Source of the DNA: Bursaphelenchus xylophilus
Lineage: Eukaryota; Nematoda; Chromadorea; Rhabditida; Aphelenchoididae
Length of the DNA: 64,000 nt
Direction: 5' to 3'
Assembly (NCBI GenBank): GCA_904066235.2
Contig: CAJFCV020000003.1
Span: forward strand, 868,001-932,000
Below the pieces are notes generated by a model. That model saw only the letters and a program-made list of their open reading frames with translations. It did not search any database and was not told the DNA's origin. Position numbers and translations under genes: made by a program. Shown piece after piece: positions 1 through 9,791 of the stretch (position 1 is the stretch's first letter; each line of letters starts with the position of its first letter).

Positions 1-1143
1 ACTACGATTAATGATATTGGAGTGAACGAGCAGAGAAACGCGGTTACACCCTGGAAGAAAGCGTTATAATGGCCCGTACAGCTACTTTATTGTACTTTTT
101 AATTTTACGGCCTATTACCTGGATTAGAATCACAACCGTAAACTGAAATTGCAGCTTCTTAGTGTTCTTGCTTGTCACTCCAACGGACCCATACACGACT
201 CGAAGAATCCTGTACACATAATATACGGAGCACCAAAAGAAGATTGTAGTGATGACACCGACAAAGTAAAAATAATAAAACGCCTCTGGATAAGACTGAA
301 AACAACGTCAGTTTGTCGGGAAAATAATGAGCCCTCTATCGCATCGAAAATCGCATCGCCGCCAAGAAAATGAATGGTATCGCGACAAAATCAAATTGCT
401 TTTCGCTTCAGCGACCCGATCGGCGCTGCGACATTATGCTCATTATTTTCCCGACAGACTGAGAAGTTCACACAGTTTGGAATAAATAACGCCATCCTTG
501 CAAAGGTGTCGTTATTCTACGCATTGCTGGGATAATCCGTGAAATTACAGCTTACCGTGTCCAATGCGTACGCATACGTTTGCTTTCCTTCGGTCGCCCA
601 ATATTTGTCGACCTTCGCTAGATAGTACTCGGGTGGGTTTTCTCGGGCCAAACTCAGCGGCCAGACGGAAATTCCACCGCAGATAAGAGAAGCGACTCCG
701 GTTAAAAGTAAATTCCGCTGAAATAAATGACCGCCAACTCCGTGGTCAGTCAGTAGAGAATGGCGATAATGGTACTGCGCCAGCAAGATGTGTAGTCCCA
801 TACTGCAGACGAATGCGTGCACTGTATAGAACAGGGGGTATAGGTCGGGAGACACGAACTTCTCCAACCCCTTGGGGATCATTATCATGCAGCCATCGGC
901 CACTAATAACTGCTAAAGAATAGCTCTTGAAATGAAGTTACTTTAGCTACTTACATGTTGTGTCATAAGTTCCACGAATGAAAAGAAGATATCGAAAATT
1001 GCCGCAGCCTGTATCATCCGCTCGAACTCCCGGGTGGATCGGCAAGTTGTGGTTCTGATGGCAAGAAGCAAGGTCAGGTTGACCAAAATACCCAGAGCAC
1101 ATCCGGTTGTGTCCCATACCCAATACACAACTTGGATATTCAT
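1..1143 (-). CDS. Nematode chemoreceptor (7TM GPCR, Str superfamily, Srd-like), gene 1, 3' end outside window
   Basis: Predicted chemosensory GPCR, first of four tandem copies. Exons read on the minus strand: 1143-955 (63 codons, start MNIQVVYWVWD), 912-556, 295-119, and 50-1, which runs off the window. Splice sites are CAT|gtaagt, ttctttag|CAG, ACG|gtaagc, tcag|TCT, CAG|gtaata and ttccag|GGT. Exon 2 carries the family motifs IPKGLEK and AQYHYRH, then ENPPEYY and the EGKQTYAYALDT segment that ends exon 3 in the sister genes. The exon equivalent to sister exons 2 and 3 is one continuous 357-nt frame, so the intron present in genes 2-4 is missing. No stop or frameshift is seen. Family placement rests on motif order: G-x-x-x-x-x-P-K-G after TM2, an RY/RH-type motif after TM3, a K-x-Q-x-Q-F pre-TM6 segment. 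Srd is the best guess within the superfamily. Confidence 0.8.
308..462. mobile_element. Family A1 element, intron 3 of receptor gene 1
   Basis: 155 bp, TIRs TCAGTTTGTCGGGAAAATAA / complement ending CCCGACAGACTGA; A1 interior (CATCGAAAATCGCATCGCCG). Confidence 0.9.
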
Positions 1144-2403
1144 GTGGTGCTAGGAAAACATTAGTTAGATGTGTCTTATATACTATGGAGCAATATTGTT
1201 AGAGAAAAATGAATGCTATATGGTTCAATCGCGGAGAGCAAAAGATTATACGAGCTTGAAAAACTGTTACTTCAAAACACGGACCCACCACGCATCGCGT
1301 ATTAGTAGGGCTGCAAAATTGAAAGTAGTGCTGCTAATGACGACCGACGCTCTACCTACCTTTGCACGCTTAAGACGATTTAGCGATTATAAAGTACACT
1401 ACTTTCCATCGATTAATGCATGCATGGGCTCCAATGACAAAACAAACTCATAAGGATTTTTTGCGGACCTAATTGCAAAACAAGGACAAGAGCCGATTAT
1501 GAAGTTACGAGTTAATTTGTTTTGGGCAAGATATAAAATCTTTGTTCTTTTAATTGTACGGTAATCAAGTGCCATGTTTTTTTCGAACTTGCTCTTACCA
1601 TTGTACCTTTCGGCTTCGGTGCGCCACTGGAAGAAATGCTAGCTTTGACGAATAGACCCAATCGTACAAAACTACCATCTAGGAAACATACAGCTTACAA
1701 TAACCCCTGCGACAATGGTGATTTTAACAGAAGGGTATGTAGAATAAAGTAATAAGATCATGGCAAGTTGTTATAATAATGTTCTAACACGACCGCGGCC
1801 GGAAAACCCACGCGTCGCACAGCGGGCTTTGCATTTCTGGCATGCATATTTAATTTCAAATTAACAGCTCCAAAAGTAAAGAGATTTGCATAATCTTATT
1901 GTTCAATTTCTATAGTAATTAAATACAGTATGCTAGAAATTGACTGCTGGAATGTTGTGCATAAGCCTCTATTTCTTTTTAAGTTTTACTTGTAATTTTT
2001 CTGCACAAAAAAGCAGAAACCGGCTTTAAGGTAGGCATACTGACGACCGTTATAATATAATCCAACTTTTAGGAGCCAGCCATGTATGCCGAATCATGAC
2101 AACCAACACAAGTTCCAACACCAAGTCGATTGCTGTTCCTAGGATAACCCATGGATGAAGTTCGTCGTGTATGGAAGAAACATCAATGAGAAGATTTGTT
2201 AATATCAACTACTTAATGTCTGCAGGGGCATTAGGTGCATCTACCGCTTCTAATAGCTTGACGTAGCCGTTGTGCTCATTTTGAAACTGCCCAGAAACAA
2301 ACTATTATTTCATGCATTGACGATATTTTTTGATCACATGTGTATAACGAGAAGATTCCACACGTTTTTAGCGGGAAAAATTTATTCTGGCAGCCAAGAC
2401 TTC
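1144..2403. other. Intergenic, receptor genes 1-2
   Basis: No gene, repeat family member or tandem repeat recognised. Short open frames here have no splice support. Confidence 0.5.
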
Positions 2404-4140
2404 TTACGTTTGATACGAACCGGATATTACCATAATACTCTTCCTTGAATGACATCCAATGAACTGAAAAATGAATTCTCGATACTTCTTGATAACCAGC
2501 AACGAGAAGAGCCCATTGGCGACCGGAAGCCATGCGAGTGGAATCATGGCGAGCAGCCCAAATCGCTCAAAACGAAACCGCAACAACGTTGTGACGGTGA
2601 TGACAGTGAACGGGATGACGCTAAAGAGGAATGTATTCAGGCCCTGAAAAGTTTGTAGCCACTACTTTGCCGATTACCTGCAGAATAATAACGCGTGTAA
2701 ATTGGTTCTGCATTGACCTTGTTTTATTGGTAATCGAGTACTCGTTTGTTTTTAAGAACCTCAACATCTTTAGTGCATAGTGCATTGCCAGTGAAAGGGA
2801 GAGACCACTGGTGACCGCCAGATAAATATAAAACAAAAATGGCACCCAATTGGCCTGAAAATTGCATAAACTTTTTCATTGTTTTGTTGACTTACAGTAT
2901 TCACATTGTAGATGTAAGTATCCGGTCCCTCGGTGAACCAGTTCAACTCAAAAACGGCTCGTAATTCGTCATATGTGAAGGGCTGCCCGTAATTTAGTGT
3001 AAAACATGCAAAAACACTGCAGCTTGCCGAAGCCAAACATGCAATCCCAATGTTCCTCAGCAGTGTGTGCAGTGTTACGTTGTTGGGGCTAAAGCATTGG
3101 TTTCATTACTATTGATGGGTTTTTTCCGGAGAGGCATTTGACGAATAGGACACCTTGGCCAAAAGCTATCGGTTTTTTACACTTCGTCTTGATTTCATAC
3201 AGAAGTCAGAGAAAAAGACGCGCAAAAACGTACCCTCTTACCCAAAATCCCCATTTCTTTCCCGACTAGTAACTTTTAGTCGCGACTAAAAGTTTTTTCG
3301 GGTCTTTTTTGGCGGATTGCCAAACTATTCACCGGACCGTTTGAGCCTATCCCTTGCCATATTATTTTTCTCAACCTTCACTATTCATCACAAGCTGCCC
3401 TGTTCGGATCCAACCCAACTGATCCGAGGTCATCGTTGCAACTTACTTTGTCAACAGCTGATATCGATACAAATACTGAACAGGTAAAATGAACGACCCG
3501 AATATGCTGAGGAATATGTGCGGAGCAAGAAAGACGGCTTTCAAGTCGTGGCTGAGGTAGCGCTCAACGCCTTTCGGCATCACAAACAGCATACCATCGG
3601 TGATCAAGAGCTCCTGAAATGGGCATGTATTTATGTAAGTAACAATTGTGATTTCCGATGAAAGTTTTCGGAAATCATAAACTGCGGCTGAAGCATTAGT
3701 GCAGGACTACGAAAAGGCGAGATATTTTACTGCTATGTACCAGTCGCGCCATAAAGTCCTGACACACTTTATCGCGGGTGTAGCGCGAAAGTTCACGTCG
3801 CTAGTGCAAAAACACGGAATTGCCGCGACGGGTGCGAAAGGAAAACAAAAGCGCACCGTGCAAATGTGTATGCGTTTCACTTCAGAAACACGATTAGCGC
3901 AGCGACATTGCGATCATTATTTTTCCGGCAAACTGATAAAAACAAACTTACATGTTGAACGCACACCTCAAACAAGCTAAAGCAAAAGTCGTAAATTGAG
4001 GAGATAAGCAGAATCCGCGACAAGGCCCGGATCTCCCCTTTTGCATTTTTATATACGACTACAAGGACGACCGCGTTTATGAACACGCCTGTTCCCGTGC
4101 CCGAAACAACGAATAACCGATAGAGGTCGTAGTTTGGCAT
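2404..4140 (-). CDS. Nematode chemoreceptor (7TM GPCR, Str superfamily, Srd-like), gene 2
   Basis: Predicted chemosensory GPCR of 321 residues. Minus-strand exons: 4140-3952, 3613-3447, 3088-2896, 2854-2678 and 2643-2404, giving 189, 167, 193, 177 and 240 nt, in phase throughout. The start is the Met of MPNYDLYRLFVVSG because it aligns with the starts of the sister genes, although the frame is open upstream to 4275. Visible motifs: VYKNAKGEIRALSR after TM1, MPKGVERYLS, LPVQYLYRYQLLT at the end of TM3, NPNNVTLHTLLR, TEGPDTYIYNVNT, TRSMQNQFTRVIILQ before TM6, and WLPVANGLFSLLVIKKYR at TM7. It is the most divergent full copy and has the shortest tail. Intron 1 contains the right half of a family A element. 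The sequence looks intact. Confidence 0.82.
3868..3936. repeat. Family A1 right half, intron 1 of receptor gene 2
   Basis: Ends CATTATTTTTCCGGCAAACTGA-type; left half absent. Confidence 0.7.
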
Positions 4141-4348
4141 CTGCAATGTACGAATGAGCCGTGCAGCCAACAGCGCAATTACCGGTGTTACAAAAGTCAT
4201 GTAGGGGTTGAAAAGGCGTTTTCTGAGAGCTGCGGTAATCGGTAAACTAATTACGAGCTGGTGGCTGTTTACCATTGTTAGACGGGGTAAAGATTATAAA
4301 GATTATGCGGAATCTCGTCGATTGGGAAAAATGAATCAACTAACTATA

Positions 4349-5598
4349 CAGGGTGCGCCAAAAATATTGGGACTCATATTTTTACTTGCCCTGCGGGCTG
4401 TAATGGTACAAGAGCAAAGTGGTCGCTTGTGCAAACGTGCAATGCTCCCAAGAATCTGTCTTCAAAGTTTCAGACAGAGTAGTCGTATACGACACCTGTT
4501 CTGCCATTATAAGCGCTCACAACTAAGGCCCCTGAGACACGGACCCCAAAATGGATAAAAATTGGAAACTCTAGTTTTACCGTTGCATGTTATGGCAGAA
4601 ATTCACTTTATATGACAGAGTAGCGGTCGCTGTTTATACACTAAAAATGATTTTTACTTATAATGACGATTACATCTTTTACAGCCCGTCAAAGTCGGCC
4701 TAAAAACGCGCCCTTTACCAGAAAACTTCCGTAAGATCAAAGATTTTTATGTAGAAGTTTCGATGTAAGGTTCCCAGCGTATTAGGCATCCGAGATACTT
4801 TTATAAGGACAACGAGAGTCTGACTAGTCGTGTTTGAAAAATTATTTTTTTATCTTCTACCTCTGGGGGATGAAATAGTGACTACAGCGGTAGAATTTAC
4901 TCTAAGGTTGCTCGTCAAGTGAGCTTGGACTGAAGATCGCCAAAAGTAATTCAGTTGTGTCAGCATGTATCCCGAGTACAGCGTTACGTCGATTTTTACG
5001 CTCAAGTACTTTTCAACATGTAGTAAACTGCGAAAATATATCAAGCTTCGAAGGGCCGTGCCTCCAATCCGCACCATAAAGTTTTTTCCATACAGAAACT
5101 GTCCCCTTGTAGGTGTAGATTTTCTTTTACAGTATGACGATTCCCTATGTACACACTCTATAACCACAAAATTTTAGAGCAACACGGGCGATACTGTGGT
5201 ATTGAGATCGTTAAAAACATAAAAATCCGAACTTTCGGGATTTTTTTTTTGTTTTTTCGACCAGCGCCGCCAAATCGGTCGTCAACCATGATTACATACG
5301 TTGTTACGCAGTTAATAGCATGTGCTTTATACACAATAAATTTGAAGGATCTTACTTTCCCTTAGTGGAAATAATGGCCAAATTGATTTCCCGGTCATCC
5401 ACTTGAAAAGAAGATTTTGGTCCCCCAAAAAATTTTGAATATTTTTTCAAGTTTGCAATAGGCCCCAACCCTGGCATTACCGTTGCCATATAGCAAGACT
5501 GTTACCCTTGCTAAAACGGCCAAAAGTTTTGATTCCAAGGCCAGCCGAAAAAAGCTACACGGAATTGATTTTTGTCCCAATATTTTTGGCGCACCCTG
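4349..5598. mobile_element. Tc1/mariner-like element, 1,250 bp, degenerate
   Basis: Perfect 25-bp terminal inverted repeats beginning CAGGGTGCGCCAAAAATATT, flanked by TA on both sides (4347-4348 and 5599-5600). Size and TA duplication fit Tc1/mariner. A minus-strand open frame (about 5167-4850) has a stretch FMVRIGG...VKIDVTLYSGYML that faintly recalls the catalytic-core spacing of such transposases (MVW-G-I ... VKI-x-Y-x-x-x-L). No full transposase remains. It lies between receptor genes 2 and 3. Confidence 0.7.
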
Positions 5599-6037
5599 TA
5601 AGGGCATGGCCGGTTGAAAGAGACTCTGGGAGGATGCGCTAGCGATGTATGCTTTTGGTTTGCGACAAGGCAAAAAATGAGTTTTTTTCGCATACCGTTG
5701 ATTACCTTGTCGATATTTTGCTGACTATAGCGTTGAATATCTAAGTGCTATATGCACTATATATCGCTTAAAATTATTCTTGGTCTTTACTGCTCTGCCA
5801 GCTGTATTTATTAAAGCGAGCACTTTAACATCTGACTGAATTTTCACTAACTCAATTTTGATGTCGAAACAGCCGTGTTTTGCAGCCTGACTCAAGCGTC
5901 GTCATGTCTCAATTTGAAGAAACGCACTCACTAATTACCGGCAAATTAAACACCACTTGTGCCCTGAAGAAGTGAAAGAAGCGCTGTTTATTGACTTATA
6001 AAAAAGAACGGACTAGTAAAATACAGTTTACTACACA

Positions 6038-8733
6038 TTAATATTTTTCCTCATCATTTTTTGAATCCACCGTTTGGCCCGCTGACGGTGTGGTCTTGGA
6101 CATTTCGGAAATAAGAGAGCGTCTACAGCACAGCGTCTGCAACAAGTAATTCCGATGTCGGCTGACCACAGTCAACGAAAACATCCCGTTGACGAAGGGA
6201 AGCCAGCACAGCGGCATCATCACCAGCATCCCGAGGACTGGCCAATCGCCGTGGAAGAGGACACCCATGCAGACAACGCTCAGTGGAATAAAGGCGAAGA
6301 GGAAGGTGTCGATGCCCTGGAAGTTGGAAATTGTAATTCTGTTTTACAGCAAGAATACTAGATTGCCGTCTCAGCGGACGGTGCAAACGAGCAAGGCAGC
6401 TGTGGTTATGTCGTGACCGTACAGTTTGTGCCCTCCGTTCTCTGCTCATTGTGTGTATTAGAAACAGGTAGCCGCGAGGGAGCAAAAGCACAGATTTTAT
6501 CAAAAATTCAAACGCTGTGAGTACTTCCCTTGTCAACACAAAACTTTTAATTTATGGAAGGGAAGTGCAATAAAGTTCGCAAAAGGTTTGCGAACACGAA
6601 CAACGTGGAAGGCTTGAGAGGTTCCCAAGAATTAGCATAAACCGACCGATCTTGATATACAGTGGCGGAAAATGGTACGTTTTTATCCAGTGGCAAAAAA
6701 CGTACCATTTTGCATCCGGAAAGTAACAAAAAATGTTGCAAAACACCTCCCTCTCAAAGTGAAAATCCGATTTCAAAAACCCGCTCTTTTGTGAGGGTCC
6801 TTCAAAAGAAAGTGTTTTAGTTGAAGATCGAAGCATTTTGCTACATTTTATCTACTTCCCGAGTGGAAAACGGTTCGTTTTTTGCCACTGAATCAGGTCG
6901 TCACTATAAATATGTATAATGGACCGATCACCTTGAGGTCACTTTTTTTCCTCTCTCCCGAAAAAAGTATAATTTTAATCACGTGTCTAACTCTCTGGTT
7001 AGCTTCTCGGTTGTTCTCCAACTGGATCAAGACCCGTGAGTTCATTGTTTTTGTCACCAGTTTTCAGCTAGTATATGTTTATTAATATCTTATTAGCATC
7101 TACTAGTCGTGTATAATAGAATAGCGTTAGACGCCCTCAATTCTTGACCTAACAGTAGGTCTTCACAATTAACTGCACGTGACTCACGACTAAAACCTAC
7201 TTGTATAATGATGACTCGAGTGAACTGCTGCTGCATTTTCCTGGTCCTCTTGCTGCTGGTGGTTGATGTGGAGTTCATGAAGCGAACGATTTTGTAGATG
7301 TAATAGAGTGAGGCGGTAAAGAAGATATTGGAGAACACGCCGGCAAAGTGAAAGTAAAGCGAAGACGCTTCGTCTGCCTAAAAATTTCGAATTTAAGTCG
7401 TAATTTTTCGTATTCACGGTTTAGAGTGGATCCCGTCGGGCCTTACCGTGTCCACCGCATACATGTACGTGCTGTTGCCTTCGGTCAGCCAAGCCGGGTC
7501 CACCTGTTCCATATAATATTCCGGAGGCAGTTGTCTTGAGTGGTAGAGACCGATTGTACCCGCGGTTGCGCATGCGCACGCAGCTAACGCGGCGACGATG
7601 AGACTGCGGACGAGTGTGTAGCCCGTGACTTTATTTGGACTGAAATTGAGTATATCAGTCTGTCGGGGAAATAGTGAGCTCTATCGCATCGAAAATTGCA
7701 TCGCCGCGGAGAAAATTAATTGTTTTGTGACAAAATCAAGCAAACTTTACTTCAGCAACGCGATTGGCACAGTGGCATTGTGCTCATTATTTTCCCGACA
7801 GTCCGATATGAGTCTGGCGTGAACAGTAATGTGGAATTATATGCAAAATTTTTTGTCTCGTTGTAGCAGCGCTTCCAATCCACAGCTAGCCGTCGCGATT
7901 CCACCCCGCATGGAATCCACATAGTTTTCCCTACGGACTGATATTCACAGGAACAAACAAAGAATAGTACAAATTTTACTAACCTTGTGATTAGCATGTA
8001 GCGGTAGTAGTACTGTGCCGGAAGAATAAAACAGCCCATAGTGCATAGGAAAAGATGCGGAAAGAAGAACAGCGGATACAAGCCGTGGTCGAGGCATTTC
8101 TCTACTCCTTTCGGAATGACGAACATTATGCCATTCTTCAGGATGACTTGCTGAAACATAAAAATATAGGAAACTGAGATGGAAAACTGTTCGTTTTTTG
8201 CGAATTTATCCATAACTCAACAAATAGGTCTGTCGGGAAAATAATGTGAATTTGTCGCATCAAGTCCCCAGCCGCGGCAAGCTGTTGCAAAGCGATGATG
8301 GGCGATTCCAAGGCTCAACGAATCCACATTATTTTCCCGACAGACTGATGTTTATATACAAGGACCATTAAATATCAGTCTGTCGGGAAAACAATGAGCC
8401 CTCTGTCGCATCGAAAACCGCATGCCGCCGAAAAATTGAATTACGTCGCGGCAAAATCAAATTTCTTTTCACTTCAGCGACCCGATCGGCTCAGCGACAT
8501 TATGCTTACTATTTTCCCGACAAACTGACATTAACACTTACATGTTGCTCCACAAATTCGCAGGCACTAAAAAGCGCATCGTACGTCGCCGTGGCCATCA
8601 GCATCCTTCCATAGGCACTTGTGGAGCTTGTTGTCGTCTTGTAGATCACAAACAACACCAGCAAATTGACCAAAACGCCGCTGGTGGAGCCCGCGGTATC
8701 GCTGATCCAATAGAAGAACTGTAGGTCAAGCAT
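6038..8733 (-). CDS. Nematode chemoreceptor (7TM GPCR, Str superfamily, Srd-like), gene 3
   Basis: Predicted chemosensory GPCR of 335 residues. Minus-strand exons: 8733-8542, 8150-7984, 7639-7447, 7377-7201 and 6316-6038 (192, 167, 193, 177 and 279 nt), the same sizes as gene 4. Splice sites are consensus: CAT|gtaagt, tttcag|CAA, AAG|gttagt, tttcag|TCC, ACG|gtaagg, tttag|GCA, CAA|gtaggt, ttccag|GGC. Motifs: VIPKGVEK, LPAQYYYRYMLI, PNKVTGYTLVR, LPPEYYMEQVDPAWLTEG, RTRKMQQQFTRVIIIQ, and WLPFVNGMFSLTVVSRHR at TM7. Four introns are swollen by repeats: two family A elements in intron 1, one and a half in intron 2, and a family B element in intron 4, which is 884 bp long. A TTTATT on the plus strand near 5993 gives an AATAAA about 45 bases after the stop. 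Confidence 0.85.
6660..6906. mobile_element. Family B element, in intron 4 of receptor gene 3
   Basis: About 247 bp, ends ACAGTGGCGG / near-complement CGTCACTAT with TA at each side. Inner repeats TGGCAAAAAACGTACC and its complement; ATGTTGCAAAACACCTCCCT is the family signature. Confidence 0.8.
7655..7806. mobile_element. Family A1 element, intron 2 of receptor gene 3
   Basis: Both ends present, TCAGTCTGTCGGGG left and CCCGACAGTCCGA right. Confidence 0.88.
7855..7942. repeat. Family A2 right half, intron 2 of receptor gene 3
   Basis: GCTAGCCGTCGCGATTCCA and a decayed right end CCCTACGGACTGA. Confidence 0.65.
8228..8348. mobile_element. Family A2 element, intron 1 of receptor gene 3
   Basis: Left GGTCTGTCGGGAAAATAATG, right CCCGACAGACTGA; interior AGCGATGATGGGCGATTCCA. 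Confidence 0.87.
8375..8528. mobile_element. Family A1 element, intron 1 of receptor gene 3
   Basis: Complete, 26 bp after the previous A2 and 13 bp from the exon 1 donor. Confidence 0.9.
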
Positions 8734-9344
8734 AGGGCACGAGAGAACAGGAAGACTGCGGCTCGGTCCCGTAATACCACTGCACTAATATTCCTGTTTA
8801 TGCGTGTGTATTAGTGCAATAGGAACTTAAATCTAATCTGTTTTTCGTAACGCATTCTTAACCGGCCGCTGCAGCAATAATCTCGTTCTATCTAATAACT
8901 GCTTTACGGCAATTGTCAGACAACAACCCAATTGCACTTGGATTATTAGGTCAGGATCTTAGGCATTTCATTTTTGTGTCAAAGTACTAGGTTGTTTGGA
9001 AAGTCTCTACTTTCGAAACTCAACGGTTTCAATAGTACTTGTGAACAGTTCAGTCCATAAAGATCCACAGGGAAGTTTTAGAAGCGCGACGAAATTTTTA
9101 TGAAAATTGCGAAAAAGGGGGACGAAGAGGAATATTTTTTTTTGGGTTGCCACAGAAATTATTTCTATGGTAAAGCGACCAAGGCAGATTGTGATAAATC
9201 TTAAAAGATCCGCGTTGGTCTCCTCTTGCCATATCAATTTCTTTGTAAAACCAAAAAGTCCGCCTTGATTCATTCTTTTTTTGGCAATCAAAAGAAATTA
9301 TTCTGAAAAAGTCAGACTTGGTCTCCCTTTACCATATCATTTCT

Positions 9345-9680
9345 TTCTCAAGGTACCCTCTTCTTTCGGTGCCCTGTTCGCCCAGGCACCGCTCTTCGAC
9401 CAGGTGCTCTCGTCGCCCAGGTACCCTCTGCACCCGGGTGCCCTCTTCGCCCGGGTACCATTTTCACCCAGGTACCCTCCTCGCCCTGGTGCCCTCTTTG
9501 CCCAATACCCTCTTCTTTAGGTGCCCCCTTCGCCCGGGTGCCCTCTTCGCCCAGGTACCATTTACGCAAAAGTACTCTTTTCGCCGGCTACCCTCTTCGC
9601 CCAGGTGCTCTCTTCGCCGGGGTACTATTTTCTCCCAGGTACCCTCTTTGCCAGGTACTCTCTTTTTTAGGTGTTTCTTC
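9345..9680. repeat. GC-rich minisatellite
   Basis: About 17-20 irregular units of roughly 17-20 bp of the type GGTACCCTCTTCGCCCAG, alternating with GGTGCCCTCTTCGCCC. Several frames stay open across it on both strands (for example 9318-9683 plus), but this is a product of the repeat. It ends about 110 bp from the 3' end of receptor gene 4. Confidence 0.88.
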
Positions 9681-9791
9681 TAATCCCTTCTTCCTGATGC
9701 CCTCTTCGAATCAAATCCTTGAAACACCCCATACTAACACTAAGTCCAACTCTGTACATCCCATTTATTCACTCAGTAATATTTACAAGAA

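Noticed and set aside
9318..9683. 121-codon frame across the minisatellite, and antisense frames
   Set aside because: Openness follows from the repeat unit; composition is biased Pro/Ser/Arg with no start context.
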